DNA of 48,279 bases from Myxococcales bacterium. Lineage in GTDB: Bacteria; Myxococcota; Myxococcia; Myxococcales; Myxococcaceae. Every line of letters begins with the position of its first letter. Positions within the stretch are counted from its first letter, which is position 1. Positions 33,895 to 41,527 of the stretch are shown piece after piece. Made by a program: the position numbers and the translations under genes. The notes under the pieces are model-generated. The model was not told where the DNA came from and did no database searches. It worked only from the letters and a program-made list of their open reading frames with translations. The stretch covers positions 1 to 48,279 of the forward strand of contig JADLDB010000037.1 in the NCBI GenBank assembly GCA_020846875.1. The letters run 5' to 3'.

Positions 33895-35514
33895 GTGGCA
33901 GCGCACCCGGAGCCCGGCGAGCTCCTCGACAGCAAGGTCGACGTTCACGATCGCCGGCAATTCGAGCTGAAACTCGAGTACCAGCCGAGCGGGACGGACG
34001 ACGAGTCCGAGTACCTGGTCGAGACGCTGCTCTTCGTGCCCGCCAGCCTGAACGTGACCCAGGACACCTGGCCGCGCGATCGCTTCTACGCCGACCTCCA
34101 CAACTACGTGCGGCTCAAGACGCCGGTGCTGTCCTTCGACGAGCTCCTCGGCGGCCGGCACTCGCCGCTGGTGCAGCTCGAGGATCGCAAGGTGCTGGGC
34201 CTGGTGGGCTCCGAGGCGGAGGTGGTGTGGGACGCCAAGATGCTCGCCTGCACCTTCCGCGGGGCGCTGCGCCGCTTCGCCCGCGGCGTGAAGAAGGAGT
34301 GCTCCGCGCTGCTCGCCGGAGCCGACTCCCCCAGGCGCGCACCGGCCCCGTCCACCGAGCACCTCCACGAAGTGGCCCGCGCCTCCATCCACGCCACCCA
34401 GGAGGTCCTGCGGCGCTACCGCAGCACCGCGGCCCTGCTGGCCGAGCGCTACGCCCTGTCCGAGAGGACGCGCACCGCGCTCCGGCTGGTCGACGAGTAC
34501 CTCTCGCTGCAGGTCGAGCAGTACTTCCGCCGCGTCGTCGTGAACATGGAGGCGCTGCCGAAGGAAGGCGACTCGGCGGAACTGCGCCGCGAGCTGATGG
34601 ACGTGGTGCTGTCCGACGAGAGCTACCGCAAGCTCCACAAGCTCCCCTCCGTCCTCGCGCCCGGCACCGACAACGAGGAGTACTCGCACCGAATCAGCTT
34701 CTTGAAGAAGTTCTGCCAGAACATCCTCTTCCTCAAGGTGCACCGCAGCTCCCCGAGGAAGAAGTGGGAAGAGGTGCTCTTCTCGCTGGCCGCCGGCGGC
34801 GCTATGGCCTTCGCGCTGGGCGTCGGCCTGTTCGCCCAGTCCCGCTACCCGCAGGCGTCCTTCAACTTCTTCGTGATCGCGGTGATGGGCTACATGCTCA
34901 AGGACCGGATCAAGGAAGGCCTGCGCCGCTTCTTCTCCGAGCACGCCGGGCGCTTCCTCTACGAGCGCACCACCCGGATCATCGATCCCGTCACCCAGGA
35001 CGAGGTGGGCGTGTGCCACGAGAAGGTGGACTACGGCGTCTTGGTGCCCGAGGACGTGCAGCGGCTGCGGCACCGCGACGATCTGCTCACCGTCGCCCAG
35101 GGCGAACTGGGCGAGAGCGTGATCCGCTACCGCAAGAAGATCGTGCTGGACTCGGACATGCTGCCCAGGCTGGCCGACGGGATCGTCTCGGGGATCACCG
35201 ACATCATCCGCGTCAACGTGGACACGCTGCTCCACGACATGGACGATCCCGAGTTCGAGCTCGACTACGTCGACCTGGACGACTTCTCGGTGGAGAAGGT
35301 GCGGCTCGCCAAGAGCTACCGGGTGGACGTGGCCTTCCGCTGCTCGCTGGACGACGGCGCGCACAAGCGCACCACCGTCCGCGTCGTCCGCCTCGTCCTC
35401 GATCGCAACGGCATCAAGCGCATGACCGATCTCGTCCCCGAGACCGTCGTCGCCCAGAAGTCCAGGCGGCCGTCCGCCGCCACCCCCGCGGTCGCGGCCG
35501 CCCTGACGCGCTGA
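33895..35514 (+). CDS. Unrecognised protein with two central transmembrane helices (539 aa)
   Basis: GTG start at 33895; the TATTCT just upstream leaves room for only a very short or absent leader. The protein has no signal peptide. Residues ~1-290 look cytoplasmic and mostly helical (ALRRFARGVKKECSALL, YRSTAALLAERYALSERTRTALRLVDEYLSL). Two adjacent hydrophobic segments follow at ~297-315 and ~321-338 (VLFSLAAGGAMAFALGVGLF, FNFFVIAVMGYML). A second soluble region of ~200 residues is charged, with strands such as YRVDVAFRCSL. I recognise no family. It diverges from the OPA transporter and lies 67 bases upstream of a HAD protein. The coding call is strong on codon usage and the length of the open frame. 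Confidence 0.87.
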   Translation: MAAHPEPGELLDSKVDVHDRRQFELKLEYQPSGTDDESEYLVETLLFVPASLNVTQDTWPRDRFYADLHNYVRLKTPVLSFDELLGGRHSPLVQLEDRKVLGLVGSEAEVVWDAKMLACTFRGALRRFARGVKKECSALLAGADSPRRAPAPSTEHLHEVARASIHATQEVLRRYRSTAALLAERYALSERTRTALRLVDEYLSLQVEQYFRRVVVNMEALPKEGDSAELRRELMDVVLSDESYRKLHKLPSVLAPGTDNEEYSHRISFLKKFCQNILFLKVHRSSPRKKWEEVLFSLAAGGAMAFALGVGLFAQSRYPQASFNFFVIAVMGYMLKDRIKEGLRRFFSEHAGRFLYERTTRIIDPVTQDEVGVCHEKVDYGVLVPEDVQRLRHRDDLLTVAQGELGESVIRYRKKIVLDSDMLPRLADGIVSGITDIIRVNVDTLLHDMDDPEFELDYVDLDDFSVEKVRLAKSYRVDVAFRCSLDDGAHKRTTVRVVRLVLDRNGIKRMTDLVPETVVAQKSRRPSAATPAVAAALTR

Positions 35515-35581
35515 GTCACCCCCCTCACGAGACAGTTCCTTCCGCTTGGCCGGGATTGAAGGTACACGCGCGCCGCTCGCC

Positions 35582-36313
35582 ATGACCGAGTTCGCGCACC
35601 GCATCGCCGTCGATTGGCACAGGACCCTGGAGCAGGTGCTGGAGCGCGCCCGCGCGGCGGGACCGAAGGGCCTCGTCATCTTCGACCTCGACTCCACCGT
35701 CTTCGACAACCTGCCTCGCCAGGCGCGCATCGTCCGGGAGTACGGCCAGCACAAGCACCTCGAGGCGCTCGAGGCCTGCCAGCCGTTTCACTTCACCAGC
35801 GGGTGGGATCTCACCGGCGCGCTGGTGGCCCTGGGCCTTCCGCCTGATGAGGCGGAGGGGCACCAGAAGGAGCTCAAGCGCTTCTGGGGCGCGCGCTTCT
35901 TCACCAGCGACTACTGCAGGGACGACATCGAGATCGTCGGCGCGCCGCGCTACCTCCACGAGGTGGTGAAGACGAAGGCGCGGATCGTCTACGTCACCGG
36001 CCGTCACGAGGGCATGCGCGAGGGCACGGTGGCCTGCCTGGCGAAGTGCCGCATGGTGCTCCCCGGTGAGGGCGCGCAGCTCTTGATGAAGCCCAAAGAG
36101 GTGCAGGACGACGACGCCTTCAAGCGCACCGCGCACCCGCTGCTGGCCGAATTGGGCACGGTGCTGGCAGCCTTCGACAACGAGCCCAGGCACGTCAACG
36201 ACTACGCCCTGCGCTTCACCGACGCGCTGGCCGTGCACCTCGCCACCGATCACTCCGGCCGGCCGGTGAAGCTCCAGGACGCGGTCGTGTCCGTGCCCCA
36301 CTTCGCGTACTAA
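35582..36313 (+). CDS. HAD-superfamily hydrolase
   Basis: 243 residues from the ATG at 35582; a TTG at 35546 would add 12 residues. Neither start has a good ribosome-binding site. Motif I is IFDLDSTVFDN (~residues 33-43) with the nucleophile Asp and the acid/base Asp two residues on. Motif II is VYVTGRH, motif III lysine is in LLMKPKE, and motif IV is AAFDNEPRHVND. Insert size and motifs suit a phosphatase acting on a small phosphorylated metabolite, but no specific subfamily is recognised. It follows the two-helix membrane protein gene on the same strand and precedes pdhA. Confidence 0.9.
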   Translation: MTEFAHRIAVDWHRTLEQVLERARAAGPKGLVIFDLDSTVFDNLPRQARIVREYGQHKHLEALEACQPFHFTSGWDLTGALVALGLPPDEAEGHQKELKRFWGARFFTSDYCRDDIEIVGAPRYLHEVVKTKARIVYVTGRHEGMREGTVACLAKCRMVLPGEGAQLLMKPKEVQDDDAFKRTAHPLLAELGTVLAAFDNEPRHVNDYALRFTDALAVHLATDHSGRPVKLQDAVVSVPHFAY

Positions 36314-36325
36314 CGGACTTGAAAA

Positions 36326-36341
36326 ACGCCTCCCGAGGCGT
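36326..36341. other. Perfect inverted repeat between the HAD gene and pdhA
   Basis: ACGCCTC (36326-36332) and GAGGCGT (36335-36341) form a perfect 7-bp stem. An A5 run precedes it on the plus strand, so on the minus strand the hairpin is followed by TTTTTC and looks like an intrinsic terminator facing left. No minus-strand gene ends here, so it may act in the pdhA leader, or mark the boundary of the HAD transcript. Confidence 0.5.
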
Positions 36342-36360
36342 GACACCACCTCACCCCGCC

Positions 36361-37464
36361 ATGCACCCACCCGATCTGTTGATCACGATGTTCCGAAAGA
36401 TGGTCCTCGCCCGCCGCTTCGAGGAGAAGGCCGGCCAGGCGTACGGCCAGAAGAAGATCCAGGGCTTCTGCCACCTCTACATCGGGCAGGAAGCGGTGGC
36501 CGTGGGCGTGAACGAGGCCTTGAAGCCCACCGACTGGGTGATGACCGGCTACCGCGATCACGTGCACCCGCTGATCCGCGGCGCCGACGCGGGAATGTTG
36601 ATGGCCGAGCTCTTCGGACGCGACGGCGGGTACTCCAAGGGGAAGGGCGGCTCGATGCACTTCTTCGACATCGAGCACGGCTTCTACGGCGGCTATGGGA
36701 TCGTCGGCGGGCAGATCCCCCTGGCCGCCGGCATGGCCTTCGCGTCGAAGTACCGCGGCGAGGATCGCGTCACGGTGTGCAGCTTCGGCGACGCCGCGGC
36801 CAACCAGGGCGCGCTGCACGAGACCTTCAACATGGCGGCCAAGTGGAAGCTGCCGGTCCTCTACGTCGTGGAGAACAACCGGTACGGCATGGGCACCGAC
36901 ATCGCGCGCGTGTCCTCCGAGCCCGACATCCACAAGCGGGCCAACGCCTGGCGCATGCGCGGCGAAGGCGTCGACGGCATGGACGTCCTCAAGGTCTACG
37001 AGACCGCGAAGGCGCTGATCGAGTGGATCCGCGCGGGCAACGGCCCGGTGCTGCTCGAGGCCTACACCTACCGCTTCCGCGGGCACTCCATGTCCGACGC
37101 GGCCACCTACCGCACCAAGGACGAGGTGGAGCAGGAGAAGCAGCGGGATCCGATCCTCCACCTGCGCGCGCACCTCGTGAAGCAGAAGGTGGCCACTGAG
37201 GCCCAGTTGGACGCCATCGACGAGGAAGGCAAGGCGATCGTCGAGAAGGCGCTGGCCTTCGCCGAGGCGTCGCCCGAGCCCCCGCTGGAAGACGTGTACA
37301 CCCACCACCTCGTGGAGGACGGCGAGGGCGACGAGCAGCCGCGCGCGCGCGTGCTGGGCGCCACCGACGTGAAGTGGCCGGCCTTCCCCGAGAAGTTCGA
37401 CGTCACCTGGGAGCTCGAGCCCCGCCACGAGCCGGACCCGCAGCAGAAGAAGGGAGCGGCCTGA
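36361..37464 (+). CDS. pdhA: Pyruvate dehydrogenase E1 component, alpha subunit
   Basis: 367 residues from the ATG at 36361; a TTG at 36319 is in frame, but it would put the hairpin inside the gene. E1-alpha binds thiamine diphosphate and, with E1-beta, decarboxylates pyruvate and acetylates the E2 lipoyl group. Visible marks are the N-terminal LARRFEEKAGQAYGQKKIQGFCHLYIGQEAV, the ThDP/Mg motif GDAAANQG at ~residue 142 ending in VVENN, and the phosphorylation-loop equivalent YRFRGHSMSDAATYR. The C-terminal ~45 residues extend past the usual end with a charged tail. pdhB begins four bases after the stop. Confidence 0.96.
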   Translation: MHPPDLLITMFRKMVLARRFEEKAGQAYGQKKIQGFCHLYIGQEAVAVGVNEALKPTDWVMTGYRDHVHPLIRGADAGMLMAELFGRDGGYSKGKGGSMHFFDIEHGFYGGYGIVGGQIPLAAGMAFASKYRGEDRVTVCSFGDAAANQGALHETFNMAAKWKLPVLYVVENNRYGMGTDIARVSSEPDIHKRANAWRMRGEGVDGMDVLKVYETAKALIEWIRAGNGPVLLEAYTYRFRGHSMSDAATYRTKDEVEQEKQRDPILHLRAHLVKQKVATEAQLDAIDEEGKAIVEKALAFAEASPEPPLEDVYTHHLVEDGEGDEQPRARVLGATDVKWPAFPEKFDVTWELEPRHEPDPQQKKGAA

Positions 37465-37468
37465 CGCC

Positions 37469-38449
37469 ATGGCCGAGATCGCCTACCGCGAAGCGCTGAA
37501 CCAGGCCCTCGCCGAGGAGATGCAGCGCGATCCCCGCGTCTTCCTGATGGGGGAAGAGGTCGCCCGCTACAACGGCGCGTACAAGGTGTCGCAGGGCCTG
37601 CTCGATCGCTTCGGCAGCGCCCGGGTGGTGGACACGCCCATCTCCGAGCTGGGCTTCGCCGGCCTCGGCGTGGGCGCCGCGATGGTGGGCCTGCGGCCGG
37701 TGATCGAGATGATGACCTGGAACTTCGCGATCCTCGCGATGGATCAGATCGTCAACAACGCGGCCAAGCTGCGCCACATGTCCGGCGGGCAGCTGCGGTG
37801 TCCGATCGTCTTCCGCGGTCCGGGTGGCGCGGGAGGCCGGCTGTCCTCGCAGCACTCGCAGGCGCTCGAGGCGAACTACGTTCACTTCCCCGGCCTCAAG
37901 GTGGTCGCGCCCGGCACGCCGGCGGACGCCAAGGGCCTGCTCAAGTCCGCCATCCGCGACGAGAACCCGGTCATCTTCATCGAGGGTGAGCTGCTCTACG
38001 GTACCCGCGGCGAGGTGCCGGAAGGCGAGCACGTCGTCCCCATCGGGCTCGCCGAGGTGAAGCGCGCCGGCACCGACGTGACGATCATCACCTGGTCGCG
38101 CATGTTGACCGCCTGCGTGCTGCCCGCCGCCGAGGCGCTCGCCGCCCAGTCAGTGAGCGCCGAGGTGATCGACCTGCGCAGCCTGCGTCCCTTCGACCAG
38201 GAGGCGATCTCCCGGTCGGTGAAGAAGACCAACCGGGTGGTGATCGTCGAGGAGGGCTGGGGCTTCGCCGGCGTGGGCGCCCACCTGGCCGACTTCATCC
38301 AGCGGGAGCTGTTCGACGAGCTCGACGCGCCGGTGCTGCGCGTGCACGGGCTGGACGTGAACATGGCCTACGCGGCCAACCTCGAGCGCGCGATCCAGCC
38401 GTCCGCCGAGCGCATCACCCAAGCCGTGCAGCAGGTGCTGTACCGCTGA
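37469..38449 (+). CDS. pdhB: Pyruvate dehydrogenase E1 component, beta subunit
   Basis: 326 residues, normal length for E1-beta. Typical stretches are FLMGEEVARYNGAYKVSQGL near residue 25, RVVDTPISELGFAGLGVGAAM, the pocket segment GPGGAGGRLSSQHSQ, and the C-terminal VEEGWGFAGVGAHLADF with PVLRVHGLDVNMAYAANLE. It completes the alpha2beta2 E1 enzyme with PdhA. GGGAG lies about 15 bases before the ATG. The order pdhA-pdhB-pdhC with short gaps (4 and 26 bases) is the common bacterial arrangement for this type of complex. Confidence 0.96.
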   Translation: MAEIAYREALNQALAEEMQRDPRVFLMGEEVARYNGAYKVSQGLLDRFGSARVVDTPISELGFAGLGVGAAMVGLRPVIEMMTWNFAILAMDQIVNNAAKLRHMSGGQLRCPIVFRGPGGAGGRLSSQHSQALEANYVHFPGLKVVAPGTPADAKGLLKSAIRDENPVIFIEGELLYGTRGEVPEGEHVVPIGLAEVKRAGTDVTIITWSRMLTACVLPAAEALAAQSVSAEVIDLRSLRPFDQEAISRSVKKTNRVVIVEEGWGFAGVGAHLADFIQRELFDELDAPVLRVHGLDVNMAYAANLERAIQPSAERITQAVQQVLYR

Positions 38450-38475
38450 CTCTCTTCCAGGATCGACCAAAGACC

Positions 38476-39726
38476 ATGGCCATCGCCGTCCAACTGCCCG
38501 CGCTGTCCCCCACGATGACCGAGGGGAAGATCACCCGCTGGCTGAAGAAGGAAGGGGACAAGATCTCCAGCGGCACCGCCATCGCCGAGTGCGAGACGGA
38601 CAAGTCCAACCTGGAGATCGAAGCGTACGACGACGGCACGCTGCTCAAGATCCTGGTGCCGGAGGGCAGCGCCGCGCCGGTCGGCTCCACCATCGCGTGG
38701 ATCGGCAAGCCCGGTGAGGCGATCCCCGAGGCGGCGCCGGTGGAAAAGCCCCTCGCCGCGGCCGCCCCTGCCGCTCCGCCCGCGCCCGCCGCAGCGACGG
38801 CCGCAGCACCTCCCCCTGCGCCTGCCGCGAGGCCTGCGCCCCTCGCGAGCCAGGCAGGCAATGGGCGCCTTCGCGCCAGCCCCCTGGCGAAGAAGATCGC
38901 CGCCACCCAGGGAATCGATCTGGCCACCCTGCAGGGCACCGGCCCGGCGGGGCGGATCATCAAGAAGGACGTGGAGGAGGCGCTCACCCGGGGTCCGCCA
39001 GCGCCGGCGAAGGGCGCGGCGATCGCGCGCAGCGCCCCGGGCGTGCGGGTGCCGCCGCAGGGCCTGCCCGTCACCCAGATGCGGAAGGTGATCGCCCAGC
39101 GCCTCACCGAGGTGAAGCCGGGCGTCCCGCACTTCTACCTGAACGTCGACGTGGAGATGGACCAGGCGCTCCAGCTTCGGGAGGAGGCGAAGGCGAAGGG
39201 TCTGAAGGTGTCCGTCAACGACATCGTGGTGAAGGCCACGGCGGTGGCGGTGCGCGACTTCCCGCGGATCAACCAGATCTTCGCCGGCGAGGTGATCCAG
39301 CAGCTCACCAACGTGGACGTGGGCGTGGCGGTGGCGATCGAAGACGGGCTCATCACCCCCATCGTGCGGGACGCGGATCAGAAGGGCCTGGCGGAGATCG
39401 GCGCCGAGGTGCGCGAGCTGGCCGAGCGGGCGAGGCACAAGCGCCTCAAGCCGGAGGAATACACGGGCGGCTCCATCACCGTGTCCAACCTCGGCATGTT
39501 CGGCATCGACAGCTTCATCGCGGTGCTCAACCCCCCGCAGGCGGCGATCCTCGCGGTGGGGAAGGTGGAGCCGAAGGTGGTGGTGCGCGACGGACAGATG
39601 GTGATCCACCAGATGATGTCCATCACCCTGTCCGGCGATCACCGCGTCATCGACGGCGCGGTGGGCGCCCAGTACCTGCATCAGCTCAAGGGACTGCTCG
39701 AGCACCCGCTGCGGCTGGTGCTGTGA
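38476..39726 (+). CDS. pdhC: Dihydrolipoamide acetyltransferase (PDH E2)
   Basis: 416 residues. One N-terminal lipoyl domain (~1-80) carries the attachment motif ETDKSNLEIEA, with the lipoylated lysine near residue 42. An Ala/Pro linker follows (~90-130). The peripheral subunit-binding domain reads RLRASPLAKKIAATQGIDLA and TGPAGRIIKKDVEEAL. The catalytic domain ends with TLSGDHRVIDGAVGAQYL, containing the HRxxDG active-site motif near residue 389. It transfers the acetyl group to CoA and forms the complex core. The E3 subunit gene (lpd) is not in this window and must lie elsewhere. Confidence 0.96.
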   Translation: MAIAVQLPALSPTMTEGKITRWLKKEGDKISSGTAIAECETDKSNLEIEAYDDGTLLKILVPEGSAAPVGSTIAWIGKPGEAIPEAAPVEKPLAAAAPAAPPAPAAATAAAPPPAPAARPAPLASQAGNGRLRASPLAKKIAATQGIDLATLQGTGPAGRIIKKDVEEALTRGPPAPAKGAAIARSAPGVRVPPQGLPVTQMRKVIAQRLTEVKPGVPHFYLNVDVEMDQALQLREEAKAKGLKVSVNDIVVKATAVAVRDFPRINQIFAGEVIQQLTNVDVGVAVAIEDGLITPIVRDADQKGLAEIGAEVRELAERARHKRLKPEEYTGGSITVSNLGMFGIDSFIAVLNPPQAAILAVGKVEPKVVVRDGQMVIHQMMSITLSGDHRVIDGAVGAQYLHQLKGLLEHPLRLVL

Positions 39727-39727
39727 C

Positions 39728-40684
39728 GTGAGGCGGCTGCTCGTCGCGTCGGCCCTGCTGCTGTGCGGCTGCAAGGCGGCCGAGGTGGCCGGCCCCGGCG
39801 CGGAGGCCTTTCGCGACGTACCGGTGGCGACCCCCATCGGGCCCATCGACTCGCTCTTCGCGGTGTGCTGGCCCCTCGACGCGCTGGCCAGCCAGCGGGT
39901 GACGCTCACCTTCCTGGACGACGGGGACGTGGCCTTCGCGACGGCGGGCGGGGCGTCCAACTCCTCGGCGCGCTGCCTGCGGGAGATCGCCTCCACCTGG
40001 CCGTGGAAGGAGCGGCCGAAGGCACCCCTCACCGTGGCGCTGCCCACCCAGCCCATCGACGGGTGGGGGGCGTTGGCCTGGGTGCGGCTCCTGTCCCCGT
40101 CCCGCTACGGGCCGGAGAGGGGCCTGGTGGATCCCGCGCCCCTGGTGCGCGCGTGCATCGATCGCGGGGGAGGGCCCGGCCCGTCGCTGCGCTTCACCGT
40201 CGAGGCGGCGATGGTGAAGCCTGGCTTCGTGGGGACGGAGGCGGGCCGCTGCGTGGAGGCCGTGCTGGGCAGCACCGCCTGGCCGTCGTCCCGGGACGTC
40301 TTCTTCGAGTTTGCGACGTTGAAGGGCGCACCCGAGGCCACGGGCGACGTCAGCCCGTACTTCGCGCCGCCAGGTAGCGTGGGGGCGCTGCTCGATCCAC
40401 AGGTGGTGCGGGAGACGATCCGCGCGGCGGGGCCGAAGGTGAGCGCTTGCTGGAACGCGGCGCTGGAGCGGCGGGCGGGGCTGGGCGGGGGGCGCAGCTT
40501 CCGCTTTCAGACGAACGACGCGGGGCAGGTGACGCACGCCTGGGTGCAGGGCAACCTGGCCGACGGGCCGGCGGCGGCGGACTACCTGCTCGATCGCTGC
40601 CTCGCCGACGTGCTGCGCGGGCTGCGCTTCGGGGGCCTGGCCGGCGAAGGCATGTACACCTGGGTGTTCGCCGCGCGCGGTTAG
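39728..40684 (+). CDS. Lipoprotein with AgmX/PglI-like C-terminal domain
   Basis: 318 residues from a GTG at 39728, one base after the pdhC stop, so probably co-translated. The lipoprotein signal reads RRLLVASALLLCGC. The C-terminal ~100 residues (RETIRAAGPKVSACWNAALE, FRFQTNDAGQVTHAWVQGN, LDRCLADVLRGLRFGG) match the layout of the AgmX/PglI or TonB-C-like domain common in myxobacteria: a helix with a C-W/Y pair, a two-strand hairpin, then a C-containing helix. The middle ~200 residues are not recognised. The link to pyruvate dehydrogenase is positional only. The stop overlaps the convergent cyclo-ligase stop by three bases. Confidence 0.87.
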   Translation: MRRLLVASALLLCGCKAAEVAGPGAEAFRDVPVATPIGPIDSLFAVCWPLDALASQRVTLTFLDDGDVAFATAGGASNSSARCLREIASTWPWKERPKAPLTVALPTQPIDGWGALAWVRLLSPSRYGPERGLVDPAPLVRACIDRGGGPGPSLRFTVEAAMVKPGFVGTEAGRCVEAVLGSTAWPSSRDVFFEFATLKGAPEATGDVSPYFAPPGSVGALLDPQVVRETIRAAGPKVSACWNAALERRAGLGGGRSFRFQTNDAGQVTHAWVQGNLADGPAAADYLLDRCLADVLRGLRFGGLAGEGMYTWVFAARG

Positions 40685-41271
40685 GCCTTGAGGACGAAGC
40701 CACCGCCCGGCGCCACCACGGCGTCGACGCGGACGTCCCACGGCTCGACGGGCAACCAATCCACCAGGCCACACGCCAGGGCGACGCCTACGGCCCAGGC
40801 GTCCTTCCGCTTGCGCGCCAGCGTCGCGTCGTAATACCCGCCGCCTCTGCCCAGCCGCGCGCCGTCCCGCGTGAAGCCCACGCCCGGCACCACGAAGCAG
40901 TCGATGTCTTCCAGCGCCACCCCGGGCGCCTGCGGCGACGGCTGGAGCAACCCCAGCGGACCGGCCACGAAGTCCGACGACTGCGCCACCACGTGGAAGC
41001 GCAGCACCTTCTCGCCCTTCACCAACCGCGGGTACACGCACCGCACGCCTCTGGCGCGCGCCTCCTCGAACAGCGCCCGGGTGGGCACCTCGAAGGCCTG
41101 AGACTCGAAGAGCGCCAGCGTGCGGGCCTGCGAGAAGAAAGCGAGGGCGGCGAGGCGCCGGTGCACCTCGCCGCCCTCCTGGGCCACCTGGGCCGGGGTG
41201 AGCGCGCGCCGGCGATCCTCCAACTGCCTTCGCAGCGCCGCCTTGTCCCGCCCTTCAGAAGAGTTCCCCAC
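40681..41271 (-). CDS. ygfA: 5-formyltetrahydrofolate cyclo-ligase
   Basis: 196 residues. The enzyme converts 5-formyl-THF to 5,10-methenyl-THF with ATP. The family signature GVGFTRDGARLGRGGGYYD lies at ~residues 130-148. The N-terminal RRQLEDRRRALTPAQV and the C-terminal WDVRVDAVVAPGG also fit. The GTG at 41271 is the only plausible start: the next in-frame alternative (TTG, residue ~17) would cut into the conserved first helix. This GTG lies inside the 3' arm of the predicted 6S RNA closing stem, so translation may require an unprocessed or unfolded readthrough transcript. Linkage of ssrS and ygfA is known in many proteobacteria. Confidence 0.94.
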   Translation of the reverse strand: MGNSSEGRDKAALRRQLEDRRRALTPAQVAQEGGEVHRRLAALAFFSQARTLALFESQAFEVPTRALFEEARARGVRCVYPRLVKGEKVLRFHVVAQSSDFVAGPLGLLQPSPQAPGVALEDIDCFVVPGVGFTRDGARLGRGGGYYDATLARKRKDAWAVGVALACGLVDWLPVEPWDVRVDAVVAPGGGFVLKA

Positions 41272-41450
41272 GATTGAGCCGTGTGTTCGACCTTCACTGA
41301 ACCAAGAGGTTCAGGTGGGAGTCATTTGGCCATGCCGCCTTCGGCGTCCCTCTCGTTGGAGGGCTTGCACCCGGAGACACGGAACAACCCCCTTTTGATT
41401 GGTATCGGTTCAAGCGTTGGCCGGACATCACGCACTCCGCAGGGAACAGC
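41261..41450 (-). ncRNA. ssrS: 6S RNA (ssrS), predicted by structure and position
   Basis: The minus strand folds into a 6S-like rod. The closing stem GUUCCCUGCG (41447-41438) pairs ten of ten with CGUGGGGAAC (41272-41263). A large internal bubble follows; its 3' side holds the hairpin CUGAACC-UCUU-GGUUCAG (within 41296-41316), closely matching the E. coli 6S segment CCUUGAACCAAGGGUUCAAGG. The terminal arm starts with GGGGGUUGUU (41392-41383) pairing ten of ten with the AAUGACUCCC side (41317-41327) and continues as CC-G-UGUC against GGCAUGG. Length (~190 nt) and location just upstream of ygfA on the same strand fit 6S RNA, which binds the housekeeping RNA polymerase as a promoter mimic. Exact ends are uncertain by about 10 bases. 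Confidence 0.82.
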
Positions 41451-41477
41451 CCGTTGAAAGCTCCTTTCGCTGGGCAG

Positions 41478-41505
41478 ATCTTAACGAGGCGATCGTCGGA
41501 TTCAA
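41478..41505 (-). promoter_or_regulatory. Candidate sigma70-type promoter for 6S RNA
   Basis: Minus strand: TTGAAT (41505-41500), a 16-base spacer, and TAAGAT (41483-41478). Transcription would start near 41470, about 20 bases before the closing stem, consistent with a short 5' leader that is trimmed. The same 80 bases must also hold the promoter of the divergent TPR gene. Confidence 0.5.
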
Positions 41506-41527
41506 GGTGCTAACCTGCGGGCTGCCC

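Noticed and set aside
33774-35585. Alternative 603-codon plus-strand frame overlapping the 539-residue protein gene
   Set aside because: Its product is Arg/Pro/Gly-rich low complexity without a signal or motif, while the other frame gives a balanced protein with two helices.
41281-41460. 6S-like hairpin read on the plus strand
   Set aside because: The GAACC/GGTTC hairpin is nearly symmetrical and resembles 6S on both strands, but only the minus strand gives the G·U-containing ten-pair closing and terminal stems, and a plus-strand RNA would have to begin inside the ygfA coding region.
41399-41527. N-terminal extension of the secreted TPR protein
   Set aside because: It overlaps the 6S RNA and its promoter and would destroy the signal peptide that begins at the ATG at 41528.
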